Origin: Sphingobium yanoikuyae | Lineage (GTDB): Bacteria > Pseudomonadota > Alphaproteobacteria > Sphingomonadales > Sphingomonadaceae | Length of the DNA stretch: 64,000 bases | Direction of reading: 5' to 3' | NCBI RefSeq assembly: GCF_034424525.1 | Contig: NZ_CP139979.1 | Location: forward strand, 4,425,501-4,489,500 | Shown: piece after piece, positions 48,353 through 57,189 of the stretch | Layout: each line of letters opens with the position of its first letter | Position numbering within the stretch: position 1 is the stretch's first letter | Notes under the pieces: model-generated | The model's input: the letters and a program-made list of their open reading frames with translations, nothing else | Told to the model about the DNA's origin: nothing | Databases searched by the model: none | Program-made: the position numbers and the translations under genes

Positions 48353-49714
48353 ATGAACGAGATCAGCAGCATCGGCACGCCCGGCGAGGATCTGATCGAG
48401 CCAGTCATCGTCCCGGTCGAAGCCTATGTGTCGAAACACTATGCCCGCGCCGAGCAGGACCGGCTGTGGCGCAAGGTCTGGCTGCAGGCGGCCCGGCTGG
48501 AGGATATCCCCCATGTCGGCGATTTCGTCACCTATGACATTCTCGAAGATTCGGTCATCATCATGCGCACCGGGCCGGATGAGCTGAGCGCCTATCATAA
48601 TGTCTGCCCGCATCGCGGCCGCCGCCTGATCGACACGCCCGCAGGCCAGCGCAACGCGCGTGGCAACCGCAAGTCGATCATCTGCGGCTTCCATGGCTGG
48701 ACCTTCGACCGCCAGGGCCAATGCACCTTCGCCAATCATGCCGATGACTGGCAGGGCAAGCTGACGGCGCAGCGCACCGCGCTCGGCAAGGTCAGTGTCG
48801 ATAGTTGGGGCGGCTGGGCGTGGATCAATCTCGATCCCGATTGCGGCCCGCTCACCGAGTATCTGGGCGTGGTGCCCGACATGCTCGATCCCTTCGGCCT
48901 TCAGAATATGCGCTATCGCTGGCGCAAATGGATCATCTTCGACTGCAACTGGAAGGTCGCGATGGAGGCGTTCAGCGAGACCTATCATGTCCAGACCACC
49001 CACCCCGAATTCAACGCCTTTGGCGAATTTCGCGGCTGGGCGCGCAAACATGGGCTGCACACCAATATCGGCTATGAAGCGCCCAAGAATATGGACGAGA
49101 ACCAGGCCAAGCTGCGCATCGGTTCAGGCGAAGACCCGCGCCTGTCGACCGCCGAGATGCAGCTTTTCACCTGGGAAAATGCAAACACCAACACCACCAT
49201 GACATTGGTCGCCGCCGCCCAGCGGCTGAAGGACGAACTGCCCGAGGGCACCCCTGCGCCGCAGGTGCTGCAGCATTGGCTCGCCACGGCGCGGGCCGAT
49301 GACGAGAAGCGCGGCGTCTTCTGGCCGCTGGTCGAACCCGCCCATACCGCCAAGAGCGGCACCGCCTGGCAGATCTTCCCCAATTTCCAGATCGGCCATG
49401 CCGTCAACAACATGCTCTGCTATTCGGCCCGCCCCTATGGCGCGGACCCGGACAAGTGCATTTTCGAGGCGGCAGTGTATGAACTGTTCCCGGAAGCGGA
49501 AACGCCCGCCACCGAATGGGAATATACCAGCGCGGAGCAATGGCCGCCGGTGCTGCAACAGGACTTCACCAATATGCAGGCGGTGCAGCAGGGCATGAAG
49601 AATGTCGGCTTCCGCGGCACCCAGCCCAACCCCTATATGGAGCGGGCGGTGGCCAGTCTCCATTACAACCTGTCCCGCTACATGGGGACGGGCGCACCAA
49701 AGCCGCTGGACTGA
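48353..49714 (+). CDS. Rieske aromatic-ring-hydroxylating oxygenase, alpha subunit
   Basis: This 453-residue protein has Rieske ligands in CPHRGRRL and ICGFHGWTFD (about 85-112) and mononuclear iron ligands in NWKVAMEAFSETYHVQTTH (His-x4-His near 212). It differs clearly from the first Rieske oxygenase of the window (41383-42783), so the two probably act on different intermediates. No beta subunit or reductase is adjacent. GAAGGAA upstream is a good ribosome-binding site. A 15-base-pair terminator follows. Confidence 0.93.
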   Translation: MNEISSIGTPGEDLIEPVIVPVEAYVSKHYARAEQDRLWRKVWLQAARLEDIPHVGDFVTYDILEDSVIIMRTGPDELSAYHNVCPHRGRRLIDTPAGQRNARGNRKSIICGFHGWTFDRQGQCTFANHADDWQGKLTAQRTALGKVSVDSWGGWAWINLDPDCGPLTEYLGVVPDMLDPFGLQNMRYRWRKWIIFDCNWKVAMEAFSETYHVQTTHPEFNAFGEFRGWARKHGLHTNIGYEAPKNMDENQAKLRIGSGEDPRLSTAEMQLFTWENANTNTTMTLVAAAQRLKDELPEGTPAPQVLQHWLATARADDEKRGVFWPLVEPAHTAKSGTAWQIFPNFQIGHAVNNMLCYSARPYGADPDKCIFEAAVYELFPEAETPATEWEYTSAEQWPPVLQQDFTNMQAVQQGMKNVGFRGTQPNPYMERAVASLHYNLSRYMGTGAPKPLD

Positions 49715-49823
49715 CCGACATTGCCGCGATCATGGCCCTTCGCCGCCGATCATCTGTCTGGCGGCGGAGCGCTTTCGCGTCTCCATTTTCACCAATGACT
49801 GTCTTCGACGACCGCCCTCCAAT

Positions 49824-49858
49824 GGAAAGGGGCGCTCCCGGCAGGAGCGCCCCTTTCC
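49824..49858 (+). terminator. Strong terminator hairpin
   Basis: GGAAAGGGGCGCTCC (49824-49838) pairs perfectly with GGAGCGCCCCTTTCC (49844-49858), then GTTTT. It separates the Rieske oxygenase gene from the convergent amidohydrolase. Confidence 0.85.
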
Positions 49859-49880
49859 GTTTTCATCCGGATTGCGCCCC

Positions 49881-51155
49881 TCAGAAAGGCAGCTTGTAGA
49901 GGTTCACCGCATTGTCCTGCAGCACCTTCTTCTTCACTGCAAAGTCATAGCCGCCCAGCACATCGGTCAGATGCGCCTGCACGCCCGGATAGAGCGAGGT
50001 CGGGTGCGGGAAGTCGGTTTCGAACATGACCTTGTCGACGCCGATCGTTTCCAGCAGCAGCTTGGGCGCGACCTTCTCGAACCAGAAGGTGACCCAGAAA
50101 TGGTCGCGGAAATATTCCCACGGCCGCTTGTTGAGCAGGCCCTTCTTGCTAGGCAGCATCTCGTCAAACTGATGCTCCAGCGCCTCGATCGCGAAGGGTA
50201 CCCAGCCCGCGCCGCTTTCGATCAGGCCGATCTTCAGCTTGGGATGGCGGTCCAGCCGGCCCGACACCATCCAGTTGCCCAGCGTCGCGGCATTGCCGAT
50301 CGAGAACATGGTCGCGACCACCGACAGCGTCTGTTCAAAGCCGAAGCCGTCCCAGGTGAGCGTATTGGGATCGATCGCCGCATTGAGGTGGAAATTGAGC
50401 GGCAGGCCTTCGGCTTCGCACATTTCCAGGAAGGGGGTCCAATAATCATTGAGGAAGCTCGGCACGCCGACGCGCTCGGGCGTGTCGGGCAGCACGAAGC
50501 CGCGCAGGCCCATGTCGACGCAGCGCCGCGCTTCGGTCTCCATCGCCTTCTGGTCCCAGAAGGGCAGATGGGCCATGTTGAAGATGCGCTCGCCCGACAC
50601 CTGCTGATATTCGGCCGACGCGTCATTATACATCTGGATGATCGCGACCGCGAGGTCGGGATCGCCCAGCGACATCAGCGATCCGGCCTGGGTCACGCCC
50701 GAATTCTGGAAGCCGATCTGGGCATAGATGCCCATGTCGTCCATCGCTTGCAGCCGCTCCTTGATCAGGTGACCGCCTGGATGCGCTTGCGCCAGCTTGG
50801 GGAAGGCAAGACGGCCGAGCAGCTTGTTATTGTCGGCGCGAATGACGTTGCCGCCCATCGATCCGAAATTGCGGTCGCCCACATACCAGCGTTCGACCCC
50901 GTCGGCGTCCTGCTTCACATAGGGCACCTTGGCCTTGTACTTGGCCGGCGCGCGCGAAGTGAAGAGGTCGGGCGCCTCGGTGATATGGGTGTCGGTGTCG
51001 ACAATCTTGATGCCGGCCAGCGACGGGTCGAGCCCGCCCGACTGGGTGCTGTAATCGACCTCGCGGATGACGCCGCCTTCGGTATAGCCTTCGGCCGACC
51101 AATATTTACGCGCGGCCTGGGCGTCGGCGACGTCCTTGTCCTTCACGTCAGCCAT
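49881..51155 (-). CDS. Amidohydrolase (ACMSD-like, Amidohydro_2)
   Basis: This 424-residue TIM-barrel protein has the first metal-binding motif KIVDTDTHITEAPD near 50 (DxH), a middle LNFHLNAA near 255, and the late metal aspartate in VMFETDFPHPTSLYPG near 378. Members of this subgroup decarboxylate, hydrolyse or hydrate ring-cleavage products. Its start overlaps the IclR stop by eight bases, so the regulator and enzyme are co-transcribed. It is probably part of the same catabolic route. Confidence 0.9.
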   Translation of the reverse strand: MADVKDKDVADAQAARKYWSAEGYTEGGVIREVDYSTQSGGLDPSLAGIKIVDTDTHITEAPDLFTSRAPAKYKAKVPYVKQDADGVERWYVGDRNFGSMGGNVIRADNNKLLGRLAFPKLAQAHPGGHLIKERLQAMDDMGIYAQIGFQNSGVTQAGSLMSLGDPDLAVAIIQMYNDASAEYQQVSGERIFNMAHLPFWDQKAMETEARRCVDMGLRGFVLPDTPERVGVPSFLNDYWTPFLEMCEAEGLPLNFHLNAAIDPNTLTWDGFGFEQTLSVVATMFSIGNAATLGNWMVSGRLDRHPKLKIGLIESGAGWVPFAIEALEHQFDEMLPSKKGLLNKRPWEYFRDHFWVTFWFEKVAPKLLLETIGVDKVMFETDFPHPTSLYPGVQAHLTDVLGGYDFAVKKKVLQDNAVNLYKLPF

Positions 51156-52014
51156 GCTTCACCTCCAGCGCGCCCTGCCAGCTGGCGGATTCGAAGATCG
51201 GCTGGACGGAGGCGGCCGGCGACTGTTCCTCGACCGAGCGGCGGACCGCTTCGCTGAGCGTGCGCTGCAGGCCGGCGGCGTCGATCTGGTCGGACGGTTC
51301 ATAGACGAAGCCGATCGCCAGCGGCTGGCCGTCGGGCATGTGGGGCAGCAGCATGGCGGTGACGTCGGCGATCGAACCGAAGCCGGCAAAGCCGCTGATA
51401 TGGCCCTCGTCCCGGCAGCGCTGCACCTGGCCGGCGACATCGGCGAAGACGAACTTGCGCTCCTGCGGCGCTTCGGCATTGAGGCGGCGGATCAGGCCGT
51501 CGCGGCGCGGCTGCTGCACGGTCGACAGCATCAGCAGACCGGCGGCGGAGTCGGTCAGCCGTTCCTGGCGGCCACCGGCCAGGCCGTTATTGGCCGAGGT
51601 GCGCAGCGCCTTCTTGCCGGCGCGCCAGTGAACGATCTGGATGTTGAGGCCGACCATGCCGAACACGGCAATGCCAAGGCCGGTCTGGGCCGACAGGCGA
51701 TCGATCAGGCCGTTGAGGACGCCATCGCGCACCATGCGCGGCTGGATCGCGGCACCCAGCATCGCGGCGCGCGGGGTCGGCGAATAGGCGCGCGAACCCG
51801 GATCCTTGTGGAGCAGGCCCAGATCGACCAGGCTCGACAGCAATTCGGACGTGCTCGACTGCGGGCGGTCGAAGCGACGGACAATGTCCATCACCGTCGC
51901 CTGCGGATGATCCTCGTCGAAAAATTCCAGCACCTCGACCACGCGCTTGGCGATCTTCGCCTTGTTAGACTCGGTCTTGGCTACCCTCGGCTTATGGGAC
52001 TCGATCAGAGCCAT
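51148..52014 (-). CDS. IclR-family transcriptional regulator
   Basis: This 288-residue regulator has an N-terminal winged helix-turn-helix (ATVMDIVRRFDRPQSSTSEL near 40-58) and a C-terminal IclR effector domain. It probably represses or activates the catabolic genes in response to a pathway intermediate. A TGAACA/TGTTCA palindrome (52034-52049) lies 20 bases upstream of its start and may be its operator. It overlaps the downstream amidohydrolase gene. Confidence 0.9.
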   Translation of the reverse strand: MALIESHKPRVAKTESNKAKIAKRVVEVLEFFDEDHPQATVMDIVRRFDRPQSSTSELLSSLVDLGLLHKDPGSRAYSPTPRAAMLGAAIQPRMVRDGVLNGLIDRLSAQTGLGIAVFGMVGLNIQIVHWRAGKKALRTSANNGLAGGRQERLTDSAAGLLMLSTVQQPRRDGLIRRLNAEAPQERKFVFADVAGQVQRCRDEGHISGFAGFGSIADVTAMLLPHMPDGQPLAIGFVYEPSDQIDAAGLQRTLSEAVRRSVEEQSPAASVQPIFESASWQGALEVKHG

Positions 52015-52033
52015 GGTTCCTCTCCTTCGTTAT

Positions 52034-52049
52034 TGAACATGGTTGTTCA
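52034..52049. promoter_or_regulatory. Candidate IclR operator
   Basis: TGAACA-TGGT-TGTTCA is a perfect palindrome with a four-base centre, 20 bases upstream of the IclR start. Autoregulation is common in the family. Only this copy was noticed when reading the intergenic gaps of the cluster. Confidence 0.5.
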
Positions 52050-52091
52050 CTAACGCCGGGAGGCTGTCAACAAAAAATGAGATGCCCTCGT

Positions 52092-53624
52092 TTATGTGAT
52101 ATTCTCTGTCTCATTCTCCGCTTCCGGCGACATATTCGCAAACAGCGTCTGAAGCGCGCGACGATCGGTCTTGAGCGACGGGGTGCGCGGCAAGTCACTG
52201 ACGAACAGCCATTTTACCGGAATATGGGTGGCAGGAAGATGCTGGCGCACATGCGTTTCCAATGCTGCGATCGCAGGTGCAGCAAAATCGGCGTGAAGCC
52301 GGATCGCGGCCGCCGGCACTTGCCCCAGCCGGTGATCCGCCATGCCTGTCACCGCCGCTTCGGCGACGGCGGGGTGCAGCATTAGCGCGCGTTCGATCGA
52401 CTCGGGCAGCAATTTGAAGCCGCCGCGGATGATCGCCCCGTCCGCCCGGCCGCGCAGGAACAGGAAATCATCGGCATCGATCAGGGCGATGTCGGACGTG
52501 CGAATCCAGTCCGGGCCGATTCGCGGCGCAATGACTTCCAACAGACCTTCGATGTCGGGTGGTAGCGGGACGCCACTATCTGGATCGACGACGCGTAGCT
52601 CAACACCCGGCATGGCGCGGCCAACCGACCCGATCTTGCGGGCGCCCCATTCGGTATGGAGCGCGGCGGTCATCGACGCTACCGGGCCGGCGAACTCGGT
52701 GGCGCCATAGGAGAGCAGGATGGGAATGCCGTAGCGCGCCTCGAACGCCTGTTGCACGCCGGGATCGAGCGGCGCCGCGCCGCAGCCGATTGCGCGCAGG
52801 GAAGCGAGGTCATCGACCGGTAAGTCGGCATCCAGCACCGCCTGCACGCTGGCCGGCGGCAGGCCGCCATGGCTGGGCCGCCAGCGCCGCACATGGGCAT
52901 GCCAGGCGGTGAGCGAGAAGCGCTCCAGCAGCTCGACCCGCTGCCCGCGCAGCAGCATCGGCAGCGTCGAATAGAGGCCGGTGATGTTGCCGAGCGGGAA
53001 ATAGAGGAGGAAGGGCGGTGCGGCCTGGGGATCGTCCGCCTGCTGCCGGGTCAGCGGGGTTGAGAGGAAATGCCGTTCCAGCAGCGCATAGGGCACGGCA
53101 AAGCTTTTCGGCGGTCCGGTGGTGCCGCTGGTCAATATTTCGATCTGCGGCGCGGCGAGGCCGTGGCGCTGCTGAACTTCTGGCGAGGCATATTCATGAC
53201 CCGGCAGGGCGGTGGCGGCCATGCCGTCGATTGCAACCGCGACCATGCCTTCCGTCGCCAGCACGGCCCGGATCTCCGGCCCGATATCCTCGACAAAGGC
53301 GACCAGCGCAGCGGGGGCCATCCGCGTCAGGTCGCGGGCGATCGCGGCGTCCGACTGAAAGGCATAGATCATGCGGATCGTCCGCCCCTGCGCGATCAGC
53401 CCCAGCAGCGCGGCGAGCGCCGCCGGCCGATTGCGCGCGACGAAGGCGACCGCGGCATCCGCCGCAATGCCGCTCGCATCCAGTGCCGCATCGATCTCTT
53501 CGGCTACTGCGCGCAGCGCTCCCCAAGCGATCCATTCGCCCTCATAAAGGATCGCTGCCTGATCGGCGGGCCGTTGCAGGGCGTCGGCGGCGAGCGCGCG
53601 CAGACTAGGGTGATCCGTCTCCAT
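52092..53624 (-). CDS. Acyl-CoA ligase (AMP-binding enzyme)
   Basis: This protein of about 510 residues belongs to the ANL adenylating family: EILTSGTTGPPKSFAV near 156, YGATEFAGPVASM near 312, and FLRGRADGAIIRGGFKLLPE near 388. The C-terminal lysine region reads LPRTPSLKTDRRAL. It would activate a carboxylic acid to its CoA ester using ATP. The ATG at 53624 (METDHPSLRALAADAL) was chosen; the longer frame reaches into the divergent hydratase gene. It lies upstream of the IclR gene on the same strand, with a 77-base gap. Confidence 0.9.
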   Translation of the reverse strand: METDHPSLRALAADALQRPADQAAILYEGEWIAWGALRAVAEEIDAALDASGIAADAAVAFVARNRPAALAALLGLIAQGRTIRMIYAFQSDAAIARDLTRMAPAALVAFVEDIGPEIRAVLATEGMVAVAIDGMAATALPGHEYASPEVQQRHGLAAPQIEILTSGTTGPPKSFAVPYALLERHFLSTPLTRQQADDPQAAPPFLLYFPLGNITGLYSTLPMLLRGQRVELLERFSLTAWHAHVRRWRPSHGGLPPASVQAVLDADLPVDDLASLRAIGCGAAPLDPGVQQAFEARYGIPILLSYGATEFAGPVASMTAALHTEWGARKIGSVGRAMPGVELRVVDPDSGVPLPPDIEGLLEVIAPRIGPDWIRTSDIALIDADDFLFLRGRADGAIIRGGFKLLPESIERALMLHPAVAEAAVTGMADHRLGQVPAAAIRLHADFAAPAIAALETHVRQHLPATHIPVKWLFVSDLPRTPSLKTDRRALQTLFANMSPEAENETENIT

Positions 53625-53736
53625 GGCGCGATATTGCGGCAGGGCGCCGCGCTGGTCAGCCATCGTCTGCAACGCCCTGGCGATCAGTGCTGCGTCCGCC
53701 TTTGCCGCGCTTCGGCCCGGTCCTACCCTGCCACCC

Positions 53737-54684
53737 ATGCCCGGCCATGCCGCCCTGATCGACCCCGATGGCCTGACCCTTCCCTGGGCCGGGGAGGTGC
53801 AAGCCTATGGCCTGATCGATCTCGACCGGGCGCCGCGCACCGATGTGCCGTTGCACCTGCCACCCTTTCCGCTGCTGGGGATCGGTGACCCGACCCACCC
53901 GCTCGCGCCCCGGCTTGATGCGCTGGTCGAACTGCCGATGTCGCTCGGTGCGATCACGCAGCAGATCATGGCCCAGCCCGAAGCGGCGCGCGTGCTGGTG
54001 CAATTGTTGCGGCTGATCGAAGGGCTCGACCCGGCCCAGGCGCTGGTCGCGGAATCGCTTGCTTATGGCCTGCTTCAGCGCAGCGCCGGCCATGCTCGCT
54101 GGCTGGCCGCGCAAGTTCCCGCACCGGTGCAGGCACCCGGAACGATCGGCGTGGATCGGGACGGCGACCGGCTGTCGATCCTGATCGATCGGCCCGGTGC
54201 CCATAATGCCATCGACCGCGATCTGCGCGACGGGCTGCGCGCGGCGTTCGACATTGCCGCGCTTGATCCCGATATCAGCCATGTCAGCCTGCGCGGCGCG
54301 GGCCGCAGCTTCTGCACCGGGGCGGACCTCAGCGAATTTGGCACCACGCGCGATCCGGGAACCGCGCATGATATCAGGATGCAGACATTGCCGGCCCATG
54401 CGCTGCTGCGCTGCGCCGATCGGCTGACGGTTCATGTGCAGGGCGGCTGCGTCGGCTCTGGCCTGGAAATGGCGGCCTTTGCCGGGCAGATCACGGCCAG
54501 CGCCGACGCCTGGTTCCATCTGCCCGAACTGGCGATGGGGATCATTCCTGGCGCAGGCGGCTGCGTCTCGCTCAGCCGCCGGATCGGGCGTCAACGCGCG
54601 GCGCTGATGATCCTGTCGGGCAAGCGGATCAACGCCCGCACGGCGCTAGGCTGGGGTCTGGTCGATGCCATAATGGACGATTGA
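53737..54684 (+). CDS. Enoyl-CoA hydratase/isomerase family protein
   Basis: This 315-residue protein is longer than usual because of an N-terminal extension of about 130 residues. The crotonase core has IDRPGAHNAIDRDLRDGL near 150, RSFCTGADLSEFG near 190, and HVQGGCVGSGLEMAAFAGQI near 230. The catalytic region ELAMGIIPGAGGCVSLSRRI near 263 has a Gly-rich loop in the usual place. Start ATG 53737 lies 112 bases from the divergent ligase. Its last 39 bases overlap the end of the convergent amidohydrolase gene. Confidence 0.85.
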   Translation: MPGHAALIDPDGLTLPWAGEVQAYGLIDLDRAPRTDVPLHLPPFPLLGIGDPTHPLAPRLDALVELPMSLGAITQQIMAQPEAARVLVQLLRLIEGLDPAQALVAESLAYGLLQRSAGHARWLAAQVPAPVQAPGTIGVDRDGDRLSILIDRPGAHNAIDRDLRDGLRAAFDIAALDPDISHVSLRGAGRSFCTGADLSEFGTTRDPGTAHDIRMQTLPAHALLRCADRLTVHVQGGCVGSGLEMAAFAGQITASADAWFHLPELAMGIIPGAGGCVSLSRRIGRQRAALMILSGKRINARTALGWGLVDAIMDD

Positions 54685-56040
54685 TCCACCGATCCACGTC
54701 ATCGCGACATCGTCGGTCCGCAGGCGGTTCCGCGCCTGCACCCAGGGGCGATCCAGCAGGCACAGGTCGGCCGGCGCGCCGACGGCGACCGCACGCTGCC
54801 GGCGCAAATCCAGCGGATCGGCGAGATAGAGGGCGAGCGCCGCCTCGGGCGTCAGCGCCTCGTCCTGCCCGATGATCGCGCCGTTCGGAGTTTCGCGCGA
54901 CACCGCCGCGCGCATCGCCGCCCAGGGATCGGCGACGCCATAGGGGGCGTCGCTGCCCGCTGCCAGCACCAGCCCGGCGCGGGTGAAGGCGCCCAGCCGA
55001 TAGAGCAAGGGCCGTTCACGCGGTTCGACATCGCGCAGATACTGATCGCCGCGCTCGGCGATGAAATGCGGCTGGCTCACCACCTGCACCTCCAATTCGA
55101 TCATCTGCTCCAGCAGCACATCGGGGGTGACGCCGGCATGCTCGATCCGGTCGCCCGGTCGCGCGCCGGCCTGTGCCAGCGCGGCGAGGGTGAAGACCAG
55201 TTCGGTCTCGGTCGTGCAATGGCTGGCGATCGCTCGCCCCTGATCATGGGCAGCGCGCAGGAAAGCGACGCACTGGTCGAAGTCGGGCAGGGCATTTTCA
55301 TGCAGGTGCAGCTTGGCCGGGCCGACCGCGATGCCGGGCGGGGGAGGCGTGTCGGCCAGCGCCAGCGTGCCGGCGGCGACCAGATGCTGCGGCAGGTGCC
55401 CGGCCCTTCGCTCGACGGCGAACCAGGCAAGGCTCGCGCCATCATTGCCGGGCGACATGTCGGTAACGCCGGTGACGCCATGGCGGGCCAGTTCGGCCCC
55501 GACCGCGTCCAGCGCCGGCGGCGTGCCGCCCAGTACCCCGCGCAGCCAGCCATCCTCGTCGAACAGCCGTCCGGTCCAGCGCCCGTCGATCCGCTCCAGC
55601 CCCGGCGGCGGCGCATCCAGCGCCAGCAGCAGGTCCAATGCCCGGCTGTTGAGCAGCCACATGCGCCCCGACCGATGCTGGATGCGCACCGGCCGTTCCG
55701 CCTGCCACCGGTCGATCGCCATCGCATCGGGCAGGCCGGCGACGCTCTCATGATAGCCGATGCCGCGCAGCCAGCCTTCGCCCGGCTGTGCCAGCGCGGC
55801 GGCCAGATCGGCTTCACTGGTCACGGCCGGCGGTCCGCAGGGCAGCGAGGCGCGGGCGACCGCATAGGCCGCAAGATGGATATGATGGTCGTGCAGGCCG
55901 GGCAGCAAGGCGCCGCCGCCCGCATCCATCACCGCTTCGCCGGGCAGAGGGGCCAGCGCGCCGATCGCCGCGATCCGCCCATCGGCGATACGCAGGTCGG
56001 CCCGGCCCACGCCCCATAGTTCGGCGTCGCGGATCAGCAT
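54646..56040 (-). CDS. Amidohydrolase family protein (YtcJ-like, Amidohydro_3)
   Basis: This 464-residue metal-dependent hydrolase has the urease-superfamily motif LLPGLHDHHIHLAA near 48-61, a second HCTTETELVF near 274, and an acidic AAGSDAPYGVADPWAAM near 364. It is distinct from the ACMSD-like amidohydrolase at 49881-51155. The start at 56040 overlaps the CoA-transferase stop by seven bases. The 3' end overlaps the convergent enoyl-CoA hydratase by 39 bases. It probably hydrolyses an amide or cyclic bond; the substrate is unknown. Confidence 0.9.
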   Translation of the reverse strand: MLIRDAELWGVGRADLRIADGRIAAIGALAPLPGEAVMDAGGGALLPGLHDHHIHLAAYAVARASLPCGPPAVTSEADLAAALAQPGEGWLRGIGYHESVAGLPDAMAIDRWQAERPVRIQHRSGRMWLLNSRALDLLLALDAPPPGLERIDGRWTGRLFDEDGWLRGVLGGTPPALDAVGAELARHGVTGVTDMSPGNDGASLAWFAVERRAGHLPQHLVAAGTLALADTPPPPGIAVGPAKLHLHENALPDFDQCVAFLRAAHDQGRAIASHCTTETELVFTLAALAQAGARPGDRIEHAGVTPDVLLEQMIELEVQVVSQPHFIAERGDQYLRDVEPRERPLLYRLGAFTRAGLVLAAGSDAPYGVADPWAAMRAAVSRETPNGAIIGQDEALTPEAALALYLADPLDLRRQRAVAVGAPADLCLLDRPWVQARNRLRTDDVAMTWIGGSIVHYGIDQTPA

Positions 56041-57188
56041 AGCCAGGCCTCATTATCCTGCCCCAGCGCCGCAACCGGTCCCATGGTTCGCGACTCTACG
56101 ACAGGAAAGGCATCGCCCTCGGCCGCGGCCCAGCGTTGCAGCGTCGCGGTGAAGCCCGCGTCGTCGCGCGCCCGTTCCCAGCCGATCGCCTCGGCCACCA
56201 CGGCGCTCATCGACAGCAGCAGATGCGCGCCTGTACCGCCATGCCACTGTGCCAGCCCTAGGTGTGCAGCATGGATCCCGGTGATCGGGTCGGCGCAGGC
56301 ATCGCCGCCAAAGCCGATCCGCCCGCTCGCCTGTCGCAGTGCGGCGCTCAGTCCCCCGGCGACACTGCAATCATCGCCAAAGCCGATCCAGTGGGCGGCG
56401 TCGCCCTCCGCGCCATGGCCGGTGATCGTCACCCAGACCAGCCCCGGCACCGCGCGCACCAGCGCGTCGGCATCGATCCCCAGTTGCGTCAGCGCGCGCG
56501 GCCGGGCGGCGGCGATCACCATGTCGGCGCGGCGGATCAGCGCGATCAGCGCCGCCCGATCCTCCGCATCGCGCAGGTCGATCGCGACATTGGCCTTGTG
56601 CTGGTTCAGCCGCCCGAACAGCAGCGGATCGCCCGCGCGCATCCGGTCGGGCCGGTTGCGGCTCTCCACCTTGATGACTTGCGCGCCGGTCAGTCCCAGC
56701 AGATGCCCGGCCAGCGGCCCGGCCCAGAGCGCCGACAGGTCGATCACCAGCGGCTGACGTTCGCGCTTCGGCCGCGCACCTCCTGTCATCATCACGCGAC
56801 AGGCCGGGCTGGCCGGCACCTCGTCGATCGCCGCGATCGCAAGGCCCAGTTGCCGTCCCTGTGTCACGATCGCGCTGGTCTGCGCAGTAGCGAAGCCTGC
56901 GACAATATCGCTGTCACTTTCGATGCCGACATCGCCAAACAGAGCCGGCATCAAGTCGCGGTCGTCGGCCCGCGCCAGGGTCAGCGCGACCTGTCCGTCG
57001 ATCGCGTCATAAAGCCGGCATCCACCCCCGGCCGAGCGCCGACCCGGTATGGAAAAACCGTTCAGCGCCGCCCGCTCGCCCAGCAGTTGCGCGCCGCTCA
57101 AACCCGCCAGCGCCGGCGTTCCCGCCAGCGCCCGGATCGCCTGCAATTGCGCCTCGGCCCAGCCGGCAAGCGGCAGGGCGAGAGCCAC
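56034..57188 (-). CDS. Class III CoA-transferase-like protein
   Basis: This protein of about 384 residues has the CaiB/BaiF motifs shifted inward: PLVIDLSALWAGPLAGHLLG near 145-165, TGAQVIKVESRNRPDRMRAG near 167, and LNQHKANVAIDLRD near 190. A roughly 130-residue segment precedes the usual N-terminus, so it looks like a rearranged or fused family member. The GTG at 57188 sits one base before the ligase stop, so it was chosen over the longer frame. It is in operon with the acyl-CoA ligase upstream and the amidohydrolase downstream. Confidence 0.8.
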   Translation of the reverse strand: MALALPLAGWAEAQLQAIRALAGTPALAGLSGAQLLGERAALNGFSIPGRRSAGGGCRLYDAIDGQVALTLARADDRDLMPALFGDVGIESDSDIVAGFATAQTSAIVTQGRQLGLAIAAIDEVPASPACRVMMTGGARPKRERQPLVIDLSALWAGPLAGHLLGLTGAQVIKVESRNRPDRMRAGDPLLFGRLNQHKANVAIDLRDAEDRAALIALIRRADMVIAAARPRALTQLGIDADALVRAVPGLVWVTITGHGAEGDAAHWIGFGDDCSVAGGLSAALRQASGRIGFGGDACADPITGIHAAHLGLAQWHGGTGAHLLLSMSAVVAEAIGWERARDDAGFTATLQRWAAAEGDAFPVVESRTMGPVAALGQDNEAWLC

Positions 57189-57189
57189 G

